Shown here in pieces: positions 33,761-42,481 of a stretch of DNA of 64,000 bases; within the stretch, counting starts at the first letter, position 1, and each line of letters begins with the position of its first letter. The translations under genes were made by a program, and so were the position numbers. Location: positions 248,001 through 312,000 of the forward strand of contig NZ_QAOU01000002.1 in NCBI RefSeq assembly GCF_003050965.1. Reading direction: 5' to 3'. The notes beneath the pieces are model-generated. The model was not told the DNA's origin. It was given only the letters and a program-made list of their open reading frames with translations, and made no database searches. The stretch is from Nitrosospira sp. Nsp2 (GTDB taxonomy: Bacteria; Pseudomonadota; Gammaproteobacteria; Burkholderiales; Nitrosomonadaceae).

Positions 33761-35961
33761 TCAGTTTCTGCTCTCAGGCGCGAAGCCCTGCGCCGGTTTT
33801 CCCACCGCCAGATCGCCCAACCGCTCGCGATGAGAATTGCGACGACGGCTGCCAGCGTCGCGAAGGCGAGAAGATTGGGTTTCTCGATGGCCGCGGCTAG
33901 TCGTTCGGTAAAGACGGACATGCCGATAATGCCGGGCAGGAGCCCGATGGCGCTGCCAAGGACGAAGTCGCGGAAGCGGATGCGCGACGCCCCAGCAACC
34001 ATGTTGATAACCGTGAATGGCGCGAGCGGAATGATCCGGACGATGATGATAGTCATAAGACCGCGGCGGGCCAATCGCCTGTTCAGTTCCCCGAGCTTGC
34101 GACCGGCAAATCGGCGCACGGTGTTACGGCCGAGTAGATAACCAAGCGAGAAAGTGAGCATCGCGCTTAATAATGCGCCGACGAGAGAATAAAGGAAGCC
34201 TTGCAAGGGACCGAAGACCAGACCGCATACAATGATGAGCACAGTAAGGGGGAACGCGACCAGACCCGCGATGACAAAAGTGGCGAGTGCCAGGAATGGC
34301 GCGCTCGGCGCCTGTTTAAGTTCAATCCCGAGGGCTGTGAGCGTCTCAATGTTGATCCATTCCTTGAGAGGCGACCAGCTCCAGGCGATTGCAAGCGCAA
34401 GAACGACGAGAAGTGTGACGATAATCAGTGTAAGGTGATTGCGAGCCGGTTCGCGCTCTTCCTCGGGCACAAACCCATTGATCAGCTCGTCGGGATTGAT
34501 CGGCTGGTCGGGGTCTATGACCTGGGTATCGGGCACCAGTTCGTCCATCTCCGGCGTTACCTTCAGTTGCATCGGTCGGAGGCTGCGGCCCGGGCCAGAC
34601 AAGCATTCAATGGCTCGGATCAATGAACCCTCGTGTTCAAAAGCGGCTGCGATTTCTGCCGGATCCTTGCCGAGATGTTCCCCCAGCAGTCGATGACGGA
34701 AAGCCGCCACCGCATTTTGAATGCGCACTTCTCCATTGGCCTCAATTACCAGATCGCATTCCGTGTCGACCCCCATGGAGCGATTGTTGAGATTCGCCGA
34801 ACCGATACGCAGGAGTTCGTCATCGATGAGGATGATTTTGGAGTGAACATTGACACAATCGTCGTCCAGGCCTGGCACCTCCGGCCAGTAGAGGCGCAAA
34901 CGGTTGTAATGGTCGGCGTTAAGCAGTTGCTTGAACAAACGCTCGCGCAGCACGTCCATGGTACTTTGAGACAGCCAGCCTGCGGTTTGCACCGGAAGCA
35001 CGATGACGATTTCCGGGCCATCGGGATCTTCCAGGCGTCGCTGCAAAGCAGCTACCACCTTATTGGCGGTAAAATATTGCGCCTCGATATAAATCGCCTT
35101 GTGCGCCGCCGCAATCGCGTCCAGCAGGAGCGGCTCGATCTCGCGCACCTCAGCCTGGTTCTCGTATGCGGGTACCGTGCGGGCTATCGCAACCGGAGTG
35201 TTTTCCAGATCGCAAGAGAGGTACTGCGGCCAATAGCTCGGTCCGGAAGGGACGTGAGGCGTGTCCACTGCTTGCCCGGTGGCGAGCATCCAGCGTTCAC
35301 GCGCCAGGTCGCCGAGCGTGATAGCGATAGGGCCGCGTACCATCATCTGGATATCGTGATACGGTTGTGGCACGGGTCCGGAGCCAAGATCACAGCGGCG
35401 GAGGTCATCAGGCCGGTGCTCGGGCGTATCCCAGCGGCCGGTTGTCAAATCCAGACCACCCACGAAAGCCACCTTGTCGTCCACGACGACAATTTTCTGG
35501 TGATGAGAGCCACCCGGCGGATACCGGTCATCCAGATGAAAGTGCAGCCGCGGATGAGCTGTCCATTCTTCCTTGAGCAGGGGCAGCCACTCGCGATCTG
35601 CCGCCATGAGCATGGGAAAGTCCCAATCCAGCACGTGAATATGCAGTTGATCGTTGCGCTTGAGCATGCTGTTGAGAAACGCCGCCAGCGTGAAGGGAAA
35701 GCCGTCGGGTTCGTGTTCCCGCACCAGTTCCACCCGGCTATCGATATCCCACGCGATAATCAGAACGGAACGCTGAGCCTGTTTGACCACCTCGCGAAAG
35801 GCACGAAAATACTCGGCGCCATCCACCAGAAACGCGACCCGGTCGGCGTGCTCGATGCGCCAGCAGTTCCTGCCCGGATTAAGGATAGGGGACCGCCCGG
35901 CATCGCCGGGCTCTTCGCCGTTTTCCTTGTCCGCGTCAATTGTCGGGGAAGGCTGTTCCAT
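33757..35961 (-). CDS. Phospholipase D domain fused to VTT/DedA membrane domain
   Basis: A 734-residue membrane protein. The N-terminal 500 residues are a PLD superfamily phosphatidyltransferase/hydrolase with two HKD motifs: HHQKIVVVDDKVAFVGG (His154-x-Lys156) and HSKIILIDDELLRIGSANLNNRS. After an acidic linker, residues about 515-720 form a VTT (SNARE-associated/DedA-type) membrane domain with several helices and the conserved loop GLVFGPLQGFLYSLVGALLSAMLTFSLGYLLGR. This fusion is known in bacteria; it probably modifies and moves phospholipids at the inner membrane. It overlaps the downstream EEP gene by four bases. The second PLD protein of the window (21,900) is of a different type. Confidence 0.92.
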   Translation of the reverse strand: MEQPSPTIDADKENGEEPGDAGRSPILNPGRNCWRIEHADRVAFLVDGAEYFRAFREVVKQAQRSVLIIAWDIDSRVELVREHEPDGFPFTLAAFLNSMLKRNDQLHIHVLDWDFPMLMAADREWLPLLKEEWTAHPRLHFHLDDRYPPGGSHHQKIVVVDDKVAFVGGLDLTTGRWDTPEHRPDDLRRCDLGSGPVPQPYHDIQMMVRGPIAITLGDLARERWMLATGQAVDTPHVPSGPSYWPQYLSCDLENTPVAIARTVPAYENQAEVREIEPLLLDAIAAAHKAIYIEAQYFTANKVVAALQRRLEDPDGPEIVIVLPVQTAGWLSQSTMDVLRERLFKQLLNADHYNRLRLYWPEVPGLDDDCVNVHSKIILIDDELLRIGSANLNNRSMGVDTECDLVIEANGEVRIQNAVAAFRHRLLGEHLGKDPAEIAAAFEHEGSLIRAIECLSGPGRSLRPMQLKVTPEMDELVPDTQVIDPDQPINPDELINGFVPEEEREPARNHLTLIIVTLLVVLALAIAWSWSPLKEWINIETLTALGIELKQAPSAPFLALATFVIAGLVAFPLTVLIIVCGLVFGPLQGFLYSLVGALLSAMLTFSLGYLLGRNTVRRFAGRKLGELNRRLARRGLMTIIIVRIIPLAPFTVINMVAGASRIRFRDFVLGSAIGLLPGIIGMSVFTERLAAAIEKPNLLAFATLAAVVAILIASGWAIWRWENRRRASRLRAETD

Positions 35962-36439
35962 TTTGTATCCGGACCGCTGTGGTATGCTTTATTGGGTTGC
36001 AATCTGGCTCGAATGTTCCCGCTTATCGTTTATTTGGAGACCCCCAAAAGCGCCTGGATACGGCTACCGGTCTGTCGGAGAGGTAAGGCTCATACTTATC
36101 CGTATATCCGGAAGTATGTCGGTATGCGCGATGTATCTCTGTACGAAGTCGTACATAACAGGGGTGGAATGTCCACCGCCAGCTCAAACGCACGCGGCGG
36201 TAAGCCGGTATCACAACTCTGGGCCCCAGAAGTCCAGAAACCCGCTTCTAGAAACGTCCTTCTGTTCTCTAGCGCACAGCGACGCGAGAAAGGGTGTGCG
36301 AAGGTGGCGGACACGAAAACAGTAGAAACAACTCTCCTGCTGCATAGGCGAGGGGCCTAGGGGCCTAGGGGCCTTGGGCCTTGGGCCTAGGGTCCGCGGG
36401 ATCTACTTGTTATCTATCCGGTAATCCGTGGAGCCCGCC
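35962..36439. other. Divergent intergenic region
   Basis: It lies between divergent genes. It holds a GCGCACAG box at 36,272 with only a poor partner 20 nt downstream, and a short G/C-rich repeat at 36,352-36,389. No gene supported. Confidence 0.4.
36352..36389. repeat. Short tandem repeat GGGGCCT(A/T)
   Basis: Five units of 8 then 7 bp: GGGGCCTA twice, GGGGCCTT, GGGCCTT and GGGCCTA, just upstream of the ThDP-enzyme gene. Likely to vary in copy number. Confidence 0.65.
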
Positions 36440-38206
36440 ATGAAACAAAACGTCAGCGATTTTCTCGTCAGCCGCCTGTCGGAATGGGGCGTCAAGCGCA
36501 TATTCGGCCTTCCCGGGGACGGCATCAATGGCATCATGGGCGCGATGGGACGCGCCCAGGACAAGCCTGAATTCATCCAGGTAAGGCACGAAGAAATGGC
36601 TGCGTTCATGGCCTGCGCGCACGCGAAGTTCACCGGCGAGGTCGGGATTTGCCTGGCCACGTCCGGGCCGGGTGCAATCCATCTGTTGAACGGACTGTAC
36701 GACGCCAAGCTCGATCACCAGCCGGTGGTCGCCATTGTGGGTCAGCAGCAGCGCACGGCCCTTGGGGGCAGTTACCAGCAGGAAGTCGATCTTGTCTCAC
36801 TGTTCAAGGATGTCGCGCACGAATACGTTCATATTGTGACCACGCCGGCGCAAATGAGGCATGTGCTGGATCAGGCCATCCGTATCGCGCGGGCGGAGCG
36901 GACCGTGTGTTGCGTGATCATCCCCAACGATCTTCAGGACATGGAGTTCGAAAATCCCCCCCACGAGCACGGTACGGTTCATTCCGGCGCGGGTTATAGC
37001 GCTCCGCGGGTCGTTCCTCAGCCCGAGGACTTGCAACGGGCAGCGGATGTGCTCAACGCCGGCTCGAAGGTTGCCATCCTGGTTGGCGCCGGTGCATTGG
37101 ACGCGACCGATGAAGTTATTCAAGTCGCCGAGCTGCTGGGAGCCGGTATCGCGAAGGCCCTGCTGGGAAAAGCCGCAGTACCGGATAATCTGCCGTACGT
37201 GACGGGCGCGATCGGACAGCTGGGTACGAAGCCGAGCTACGAGATGATGATGGGATGCGATACGCTCCTGATGATCGGATCGAGCTTTCCCTACTCTGAA
37301 TTTCTTCCCGAGGAAGGGCAGGCACGAGGGGTGCAGATCGACGTTACCGGCCGCATGATGAGCATCCGCTACCCCATGGAGGTGAATCTGGTGGGTGATA
37401 GCGCCGAAACATTGAAGCTGCTGATTCCACTCCTGACACGAAAGGAAGATCGCGCGTGGCGCAAGCGCCTCGAACGGAGTATCGCGGAATGGTGGCAAAC
37501 GGTGGAGGCGAGGGCGCTGGAGCCGGCTGATCCGATTAATCCGCAGCGGGTCTTCCTTGAGTTGTCGAGCCGCCTGCCGGACAACTGCATCCTGTGCGGC
37601 GACTCCGGTTCTTCCACTTACTGGTATGCCCGTGACGTGAGGCTTCGCCGGGGGATGATGGCTTCGCTCTCAGGCGGACTCGCTACCATGGGATCGGCCG
37701 TCCCCTACGCAATTGCGGCCAAATTTGCTCATCCCGACAGGGTAGTGGTTGCCATGGCGGGGGATGGCGCCATGCAAATGAACGGTCTGAACGAACTCAT
37801 CACGATAGGCAAGTACTGGCGGCGCTGGAGCGATCCGCGTCTGATCATACTTGTGCTGAATAACCGCGACCTGAATCTGGTGACGTGGGAACAGCGCGCA
37901 ACAGAAGGCGATCCGAAATTCGACGAGGCGCAGAATCTTCCGGATTTCCCCTACGCGGACTACGCAAAACTGATCGGCCTGCATGGCATTCGCGTCGATC
38001 GGCCCGATGATCTTGCAGCTGCCTGGGACTTCGCCTTTATCGCGGATCGACCGGTAGTGCTGGAGGCGTGTACAGATCCGAACGTGCCTCCGCTGCCACC
38101 TCACATCACGCTGGAACAGGCGAGAGCGTACGCATCGGCCATCATGCGTGGCGACTCGAACTCCGCCGAGATTATCAGAGCCACTGTGAAGCAGCTTTTT
38201 GCGTAA
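36440..38206 (+). CDS. Thiamine diphosphate-dependent enzyme (pyruvate oxidase/acetolactate synthase-like)
   Basis: A 588-residue three-domain ThDP enzyme. The pyrimidine-binding domain has GLPGDGINGIMGAM and the catalytic Glu in VRHEEMAAFMA. A central FAD/nucleotide-binding-like domain follows, then the pyrophosphate domain with AGDGAMQMNGLNELITIGKY...LNN, the GDG-x-NN Mg/ThDP motif. The arrangement fits the pyruvate oxidase (PoxB-like)/acetolactate synthase superfamily; the substrate, probably a 2-oxo acid, cannot be fixed. GGAG at 36,430-36,433 supports the ATG at 36,440; a GTG at 36,428 is also in frame. Monocistronic. Confidence 0.9.
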   Translation: MKQNVSDFLVSRLSEWGVKRIFGLPGDGINGIMGAMGRAQDKPEFIQVRHEEMAAFMACAHAKFTGEVGICLATSGPGAIHLLNGLYDAKLDHQPVVAIVGQQQRTALGGSYQQEVDLVSLFKDVAHEYVHIVTTPAQMRHVLDQAIRIARAERTVCCVIIPNDLQDMEFENPPHEHGTVHSGAGYSAPRVVPQPEDLQRAADVLNAGSKVAILVGAGALDATDEVIQVAELLGAGIAKALLGKAAVPDNLPYVTGAIGQLGTKPSYEMMMGCDTLLMIGSSFPYSEFLPEEGQARGVQIDVTGRMMSIRYPMEVNLVGDSAETLKLLIPLLTRKEDRAWRKRLERSIAEWWQTVEARALEPADPINPQRVFLELSSRLPDNCILCGDSGSSTYWYARDVRLRRGMMASLSGGLATMGSAVPYAIAAKFAHPDRVVVAMAGDGAMQMNGLNELITIGKYWRRWSDPRLIILVLNNRDLNLVTWEQRATEGDPKFDEAQNLPDFPYADYAKLIGLHGIRVDRPDDLAAAWDFAFIADRPVVLEACTDPNVPPLPPHITLEQARAYASAIMRGDSNSAEIIRATVKQLFA

Positions 38207-38389
38207 TGGGGGATGGTACGTCGCGCGGCGCCAGGATCTCCCGCTGGCAATCGCTTTTTGGGCGAAGCATTACATTAAATTGACTTATAACGCGCTCAGC
38301 TCGTGACGCGAAAATCGAAAGTACCGGCCAATCTTTTTTTAGAGCAATACCACCGAGAGCTCCCGAACGCCATGGCGCCACCGCGCGCT

Positions 38390-39982
38390 TCAGTTTGCCA
38401 GCCCCAACTCGGCCGTGAATTCATTCGTGAAGATTTGCCGCACGACGGCATTTTCCATAAGGGTATGGCGAGCGGCAAGCCATTGGTCAACAGCCTCGCC
38501 GCCATAACGGTTTCGCACCCGCTCCGGCGTGAGGAAGGTGTTATATTTCCCCCAGTGAAGCGTAAAGGGAATGCCGGCGGCATCAAGCTCGTTCCAGACT
38601 GTATTATAGAACTCCCGGGTTTCGGAGGTATTTACCGCATCCATCTCCATCACCGCCGTTGTATCGAAACGGGTGAAGCCCAACAGCGCTTTAGTGCCTT
38701 TAACAAAACGATGGGACAGGATGAGTGGCAGAACCAGCCTGGAACGTTTGTATAGATCGAATGCAATCTCCATCGCCTCGACTGCCCTTGCCACGGGTAG
38801 TCCGACGCCGCAGGCCAGGGTTTTGCCCAGGGTCTTTTCGCCGCGAAAGAGGTCGCGGATAATTGCTTTCTTGAAATAGGGCGCGAATTCCTGGTTTACC
38901 TGGCTGTTGAGCAAGGGCACCGCGAGTTTGTTGAGCGGACTGGGGATACGGCCTACTAACGCCCCCATCACGTCCAGCCCCGAAGCACCCAGGCCAGGCT
39001 CGCCGGTATTCCAGGGTGGAGGAACGTATGAGGCGGGGTCGTAGGCGGTTTCGTACATGACGAGAACGATCGCCTTGTCAGGCGGCGTTCCCTCGTTGGG
39101 ATTGTAGAAGATTTCAAAATGGTAGGGATTGTCTCTGGGAATATCGAGCGCCTCTGCCGGGAGGGGGATAAGGGTCGGATCGCATGCGGCGATCGCTGCC
39201 TTGAGCGTTGCATCGTAGGGATGCCGGAAGCGGATTGCGTTGAGCGCGAAAAGATCGCGCGTCTCGATCATGATGCCGTGAACGATTCCAAACGAGCCCA
39301 GACTTACCAGCGCGGCGTTGAACAGGATGTCGTCCCGGATGAATTCCGCGCCGACGCTCTCGGGAAAATCAGGACTCATGACGGGATAGCTCTTGCGCTC
39401 CAGATAGACATTACGGTTGGGACCGGTGAGCAGATGCAAACCGACAACCATCTCCTGCATGGCTCCAAAGTTGAAGGCGCTGCCATGGGTACCGGTTGAA
39501 AGCGCGCCCGCCAATGTTTGCCCGTTGTTGGATCCGCAACCCTTGATGGACAGATTGGCGGCAAAGAGATAATCATTCAGCGCCGCGACCGAGTTGCCAC
39601 ATTCGACGAAACGCAATTTCACGGGATCGCCAGCATAAGCCGGATTCGTCAGCTTCCCTGGGACCTCAAACGCCAGCCGCAGCGCCACGTTGTCGATGAG
39701 ACGGCCCGCGGTAACCGCAACCGTGCTCAGCGACCACAGCGCACCGTGCGCCCGAAGTGACCTGCCATCGTTTACGCAGGCCTGGATGATGCCCTGCAGT
39801 TCCTTCGTCGCCGAATTATATGTTTCAAAAGGTGCCTTGCCGCCCCTGTCGATGTCAAAGACATATTCCCCGTCGATTACCTGCTCGTAGGACTCATGCC
39901 TCCCTGTTTCCAGGTGACGGCGCACGAAGGAGCTTCGTGTGCCCCCCGAGCGCGCGGGTTCGCTTTCATTTCCGTCTGGCAT
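38390..39982 (-). CDS. FAD-linked sugar-lactone oxidase-like protein
   Basis: A 530-residue flavoprotein of the VAO/FAD_binding_4 class with C-terminal D-arabinono-1,4-lactone oxidase-like region. The FAD part (about residues 55-240) contains LRAHGALWSLS, FVECGNSVAALNDYLFAANLSIKGCGSNNGQTLAGALSTGTHG and FGIVHGIMIETRDLF. The C-terminus has FTLHWGKYNTF, the family's HWGK motif. It probably oxidises an aldonolactone or polyol with oxygen or a dye as acceptor. No signal peptide. It stands convergent with the ThDP enzyme. Confidence 0.86.
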   Translation of the reverse strand: MPDGNESEPARSGGTRSSFVRRHLETGRHESYEQVIDGEYVFDIDRGGKAPFETYNSATKELQGIIQACVNDGRSLRAHGALWSLSTVAVTAGRLIDNVALRLAFEVPGKLTNPAYAGDPVKLRFVECGNSVAALNDYLFAANLSIKGCGSNNGQTLAGALSTGTHGSAFNFGAMQEMVVGLHLLTGPNRNVYLERKSYPVMSPDFPESVGAEFIRDDILFNAALVSLGSFGIVHGIMIETRDLFALNAIRFRHPYDATLKAAIAACDPTLIPLPAEALDIPRDNPYHFEIFYNPNEGTPPDKAIVLVMYETAYDPASYVPPPWNTGEPGLGASGLDVMGALVGRIPSPLNKLAVPLLNSQVNQEFAPYFKKAIIRDLFRGEKTLGKTLACGVGLPVARAVEAMEIAFDLYKRSRLVLPLILSHRFVKGTKALLGFTRFDTTAVMEMDAVNTSETREFYNTVWNELDAAGIPFTLHWGKYNTFLTPERVRNRYGGEAVDQWLAARHTLMENAVVRQIFTNEFTAELGLAN

Positions 39983-40023
39983 AACCTGGTTTCCTTTATC
40001 CGCTCAGCAGCGTTTACAAGCGC

Positions 40024-40431
40024 TCACGATATCCCGCGTGACCTTTTTCGCGCTCCGGGCAGGATCCCCGGCCTTGTCGGCGGCGCTTTGCAACGGAAAC
40101 GCACCTGGGTCGGCATCCATAATCCCAGCGTGACAACTCCGACGTAATCGTGCAGCCACGTGCGGAAGACAACCACGTCGTTAATGCCCTGACCGTGACA
40201 CTCCGCTGAAAGAACCTGGGGATGGAGCAGAAGCCCCCAGAAAAAGGCATGCATGGTTTTCGACTGGTACTCGGCGGTCTGGCCCTCGGTCCGGATCGGG
40301 TCGGAATCCGGGACGGTGACGTGATAAGTGGCGCAGCCGGGCAATATGAGAAGTGCGGTCAGGCATGCGACCACCCAACCGGACCGAACATATCCTTTTG
40401 TGGCAACGGCTTCGTCATTCCCGAATTTCAT
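40024..40431 (-). CDS. Bor-like lipoprotein
   Basis: A 135-residue lipoprotein with lipobox LILPGC after residue 35 (CATYHVTVPDSDP). The body HAFFWGLLLHPQVLSAECHGQGINDVVVFRTWLHDYVGVVTLGLWMPTQVRF fits small Bor-type envelope lipoproteins in its spacing of hydrophobic segments and the late TLGLWMP motif; I would call the relation probable, not certain. AGGAG at 40,438-40,442 sets the start. It begins 10 bp after the stop of the Pro-rich gene upstream, so both are likely one transcript. Confidence 0.7.
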   Translation of the reverse strand: MKFGNDEAVATKGYVRSGWVVACLTALLILPGCATYHVTVPDSDPIRTEGQTAEYQSKTMHAFFWGLLLHPQVLSAECHGQGINDVVVFRTWLHDYVGVVTLGLWMPTQVRFRCKAPPTRPGILPGARKRSRGIS

Positions 40432-40441
40432 GCCACGCTCC

Positions 40442-41110
40442 TTAGGGTTTTGTTCGTGGAGGGGATCCATTTTGTGGCGCAGGCGCTTTCCCCGTGGCGT
40501 AGCTGTTCTGCCTTGGGAGCTGGCCATTAATGGTATAGATGGGGCATGGCTGAGAAGAGCCTGGCGCTGCCAGCGAGCGTGTTGATGTGATCTTGACCAG
40601 ACGCCGTGCCGGTGGGCTCGACGGCGTTCCGGGGCCGGCGTTTTCAGCCAGGCTGGGCGGATCGCAGACTTCGTAGCCATTGAATTTGTGAAGAGGCGTC
40701 TCTCGAGGCATATAACTCCCGGGAAACTGGAACCCGTAAGGGTTATTAAACCCGGCTCCATTATTCATGGGTAGTGGCATGGGCAGCATGACAATCGGTC
40801 TGCCTGCCCAATTCCCCTGTTGCCCATATTGTCCATATTGATGATTGCCGTAAGGGGAGGCAGGATATGGCGGAGCCGGCGGGAACTGACCAGGCGGTAC
40901 TGGCGACCCATGCATAAGAGGGCCTGCTCCGATCATACCCGACGGGACCTCACCTGTGATTCCGGAACTCGCAAAAGAATCCGGTTCCTGAGCAGATGCC
41001 TGGCTGGAATGAGCCAGACCAGTCAAAAACAGCAGTGCGAAACGTTTGATCACGATGTCGCTGTCAAACCGAATTCGAGTGAAAAGGAAGGGCGAATACG
41101 ATGCAATCAT
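40442..41110 (-). CDS. Secreted Pro/Gly-rich protein
   Basis: A protein of up to 222 residues, rich in Pro, Gly, Asn and Tyr (PPAPPYPASPYGNHQYGQYGQ, PMPLPMNNGAGFNNPYG) with no known domain. A hydrophobic stretch KRFALLFLTGLAHSSQASAQEP looks like a signal peptide with cleavage at SASAQ; the true start may be a GTG just before it at about 41,053 instead of 41,110. It precedes the lipoprotein gene by 10 bp. Function unknown. Confidence 0.5.
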   Translation of the reverse strand: MIASYSPFLFTRIRFDSDIVIKRFALLFLTGLAHSSQASAQEPDSFASSGITGEVPSGMIGAGPLMHGSPVPPGQFPPAPPYPASPYGNHQYGQYGQQGNWAGRPIVMLPMPLPMNNGAGFNNPYGFQFPGSYMPRETPLHKFNGYEVCDPPSLAENAGPGTPSSPPARRLVKITSTRSLAAPGSSQPCPIYTINGQLPRQNSYATGKAPAPQNGSPPRTKP

Positions 41111-41321
41111 ATACTGATCCTATTTATAGCACTCGTGTGGAAATATTCAATTCTTCCTGTGCCCGGGCGGTGAGACCATTACGACCGACATCAAGAGAAA
41201 TAAAGGAAGCTAACTCGTCAAAGCTGAACCATCATGGATGTGGCCAGTAAAATTTAGAGTAACGCGAGAATTACCCGCAGTGGTGTCGCGGTTGTACGTA
41301 TAAATTTTCCTATAAAACCTG

Positions 41322-41349
41322 TTGACATTCGGTAGTAACGCTGTACAAT
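41322..41349 (+). promoter_or_regulatory. Consensus-like sigma-70 promoter
   Basis: TTGACA at 41,322-41,327, 16 nt, TACAAT at 41,344-41,349. An inverted repeat AATCCA-TATGG-TGGATT (41,353-41,369) overlaps the expected start site and may be an operator. Confidence 0.72.
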
Positions 41350-41355
41350 ACGAAT

Positions 41356-41458
41356 CCATATGGTGGATTGTTGTGCACGTAGTAAACATATTCGACGACA
41401 CGACAGGAATCCACCAACAAAGATAAGCAGAGATCAAACCCGCGCGAGCGGGTTTTTT
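41356..41458 (+). ncRNA. Candidate small RNA at prophage border
   Basis: The predicted transcript, about 100 nt, has no open frame with ribosome site. TGGTGGATT (41,361-41,369) pairs perfectly with AATCCACCA (41,408-41,416), extended by GTTGTG with CACGAC, then an intrinsic terminator (41,436-41,458). The upstream AATCCA could compete for the same arm. Promoter, structure and terminator together support a small RNA; its target is unknown. Confidence 0.5.
41436..41458 (+). terminator. Rho-independent terminator
   Basis: AAACCCGC-GCGA-GCGGGTTT with a following T tract. It ends the candidate small RNA. Confidence 0.85.
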
Positions 41459-41554
41459 ATTGCACGTTCGTCCAGGTTTCGCGTCGTTCATGTGACCCGG
41501 CTCTTCTGGCTCGGCGGGTATACGTAACGGTAAATAAAGTTGATGGTAGCTATC

Positions 41555-41580
41555 AAAACCCGCCTCGAGCGGGTTTTTTT
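41555..41580 (+). terminator. Rho-independent terminator
   Basis: AAAACCCGC-CTCGA-GCGGGTTTT with T tract. The stem is nearly identical to that at 41,436. Confidence 0.85.
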
Positions 41581-41607
41581 GTTTCTACCGCGCTGTACGG
41601 GCGAACG

Positions 41608-41660
41608 CCTGCCAGCTAAGGCATGCATTTCCCCGCAAGCATGCATGGGCAGGTTTTTTT
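41608..41660 (+). terminator. Long terminator-like hairpin
   Basis: CCTGCC pairs with GGCAGG, with a GCATGCAT repeat inside on both sides, followed by seven T. It lies immediately before the first phage gene. Confidence 0.6.
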
Positions 41661-41694
41661 ACGCAAGGCGATCACTACCCAACCATTAAATCAA

Positions 41695-42078
41695 ATGATC
41701 AGTCCAGCAATCACAGCAATAATCATCGCAGTGCTGGCCGCCCTGGCGTTTGTCGGAGGATTCGCGGTAAGCGACTGGCGGTCAACGGCAGAGATACGGC
41801 GGCTCAATTCCGATAACGCCATGTTATCGGCCTCGAACAATAAATGCGCAGAGGATATTCAGTCGGTGCGCACCGCGATGGATGCCTTAATCGCAACTTC
41901 GGCAACAAGAGAGAAAAATGCGGCCACTGCGATGCGGAACGCGGGCGCGGCAGCGGCAAAACATGTCCGCAGGGCAAAAGATATACGCTCGCTCGGGCCT
42001 GTGGCGCCCCAGTACCATTGTGAAGCCATTGCACGAGAGCAGTCAGACTATATACGTACCCGCCGCCAGAATTATTAG
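41695..42078 (+). CDS. Rz-like i-spanin
   Basis: A 127-residue protein with one N-terminal transmembrane helix (ITAIIIAVLAALAFVGGFAVSDW) and a long charged, helical periplasmic part (STAEIRRLNSDNAMLSASNNKCAEDIQ). This is the layout of the inner-membrane spanin subunit Rz, which with a small outer-membrane lipoprotein disrupts the outer membrane at lysis. The lipoprotein partner is the next gene at 42,146. The start is uncertain: an upstream ATG at 41,623 lies inside the terminator-like hairpin; ATG 41,695 directly precedes the helix. Confidence 0.68.
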   Translation: MISPAITAIIIAVLAALAFVGGFAVSDWRSTAEIRRLNSDNAMLSASNNKCAEDIQSVRTAMDALIATSATREKNAATAMRNAGAAAAKHVRRAKDIRSLGPVAPQYHCEAIAREQSDYIRTRRQNY

Positions 42079-42145
42079 CGCAGGTGTGCGACCCGCGCAT
42101 CAACTCCGTGATGCTTGCTTTCCTGCTTATCTGTGAGATTTGAAA

Positions 42146-42481
42146 ATGACACCTGAAACTCGCCCGATCTTGATACCCGTCGTTGTGATTCCCGTTCTAT
42201 TGGCCAGCCTGTTAAGCGGTTGTGCCGGCAAGCCAATCATCCGAACCGAAGTCGTGGAAAAACCGGTCGCCGTGCCTTGCGCGGTGCGGACGCCGCCAGA
42301 GTGCAAGTCGCGGTATGCAACGGACCGGCTTTCAGTAAAGGACGATGCCTTGCTCATCAACAGGGCATTGCGCGCCGAAATAGAGGAACGATGGGCTTGC
42401 GAAATCAAGCTGCTGGCAGCGGTCAGAGGATGTGGCAAGGGGATGCAATCCACGCCCGAGACTGAACACAGCGGACTATGA
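42146..42481 (+). CDS. Rz1-like o-spanin lipoprotein
   Basis: A 111-residue protein with a lipoprotein signal ending LLASLLSGC, then a short Pro-containing chain (KPIIRTEVVEKPVAVPCAVRTPPEC). This is consistent with the outer-membrane partner of the i-spanin upstream. In many phages Rz1 is embedded inside Rz; here it is a separate gene, 67 bp after it, and the C-terminal 60 residues are longer than usual. Its ATG follows a TTG start alternative at 42,140. The stop overlaps the start of the terminase small subunit by four bases. Confidence 0.66.
   Translation: MTPETRPILIPVVVIPVLLASLLSGCAGKPIIRTEVVEKPVAVPCAVRTPPECKSRYATDRLSVKDDALLINRALRAEIEERWACEIKLLAAVRGCGKGMQSTPETEHSGL

Larger units (their letters stand above)
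41111..41694. other. Border region: promoter, hairpins and three terminators
   Basis: No protein gene is supported. It holds a consensus-like promoter, a paired-arm RNA element and three terminator-like hairpins in a row (41,436; 41,555; 41,608) before the first phage gene. Confidence 0.6.

Noticed and set aside
34633-36360. 575-codon plus-strand open frame opposite the PLD-VTT gene
   Set aside because: The minus strand has two HKD motifs and the VTT domain; the plus frame has no recognisable domain.
41210-41491. Minus-strand open frame at the prophage border
   Set aside because: It overlaps the promoter, paired arms and terminator, and shows no ribosome site or domain.
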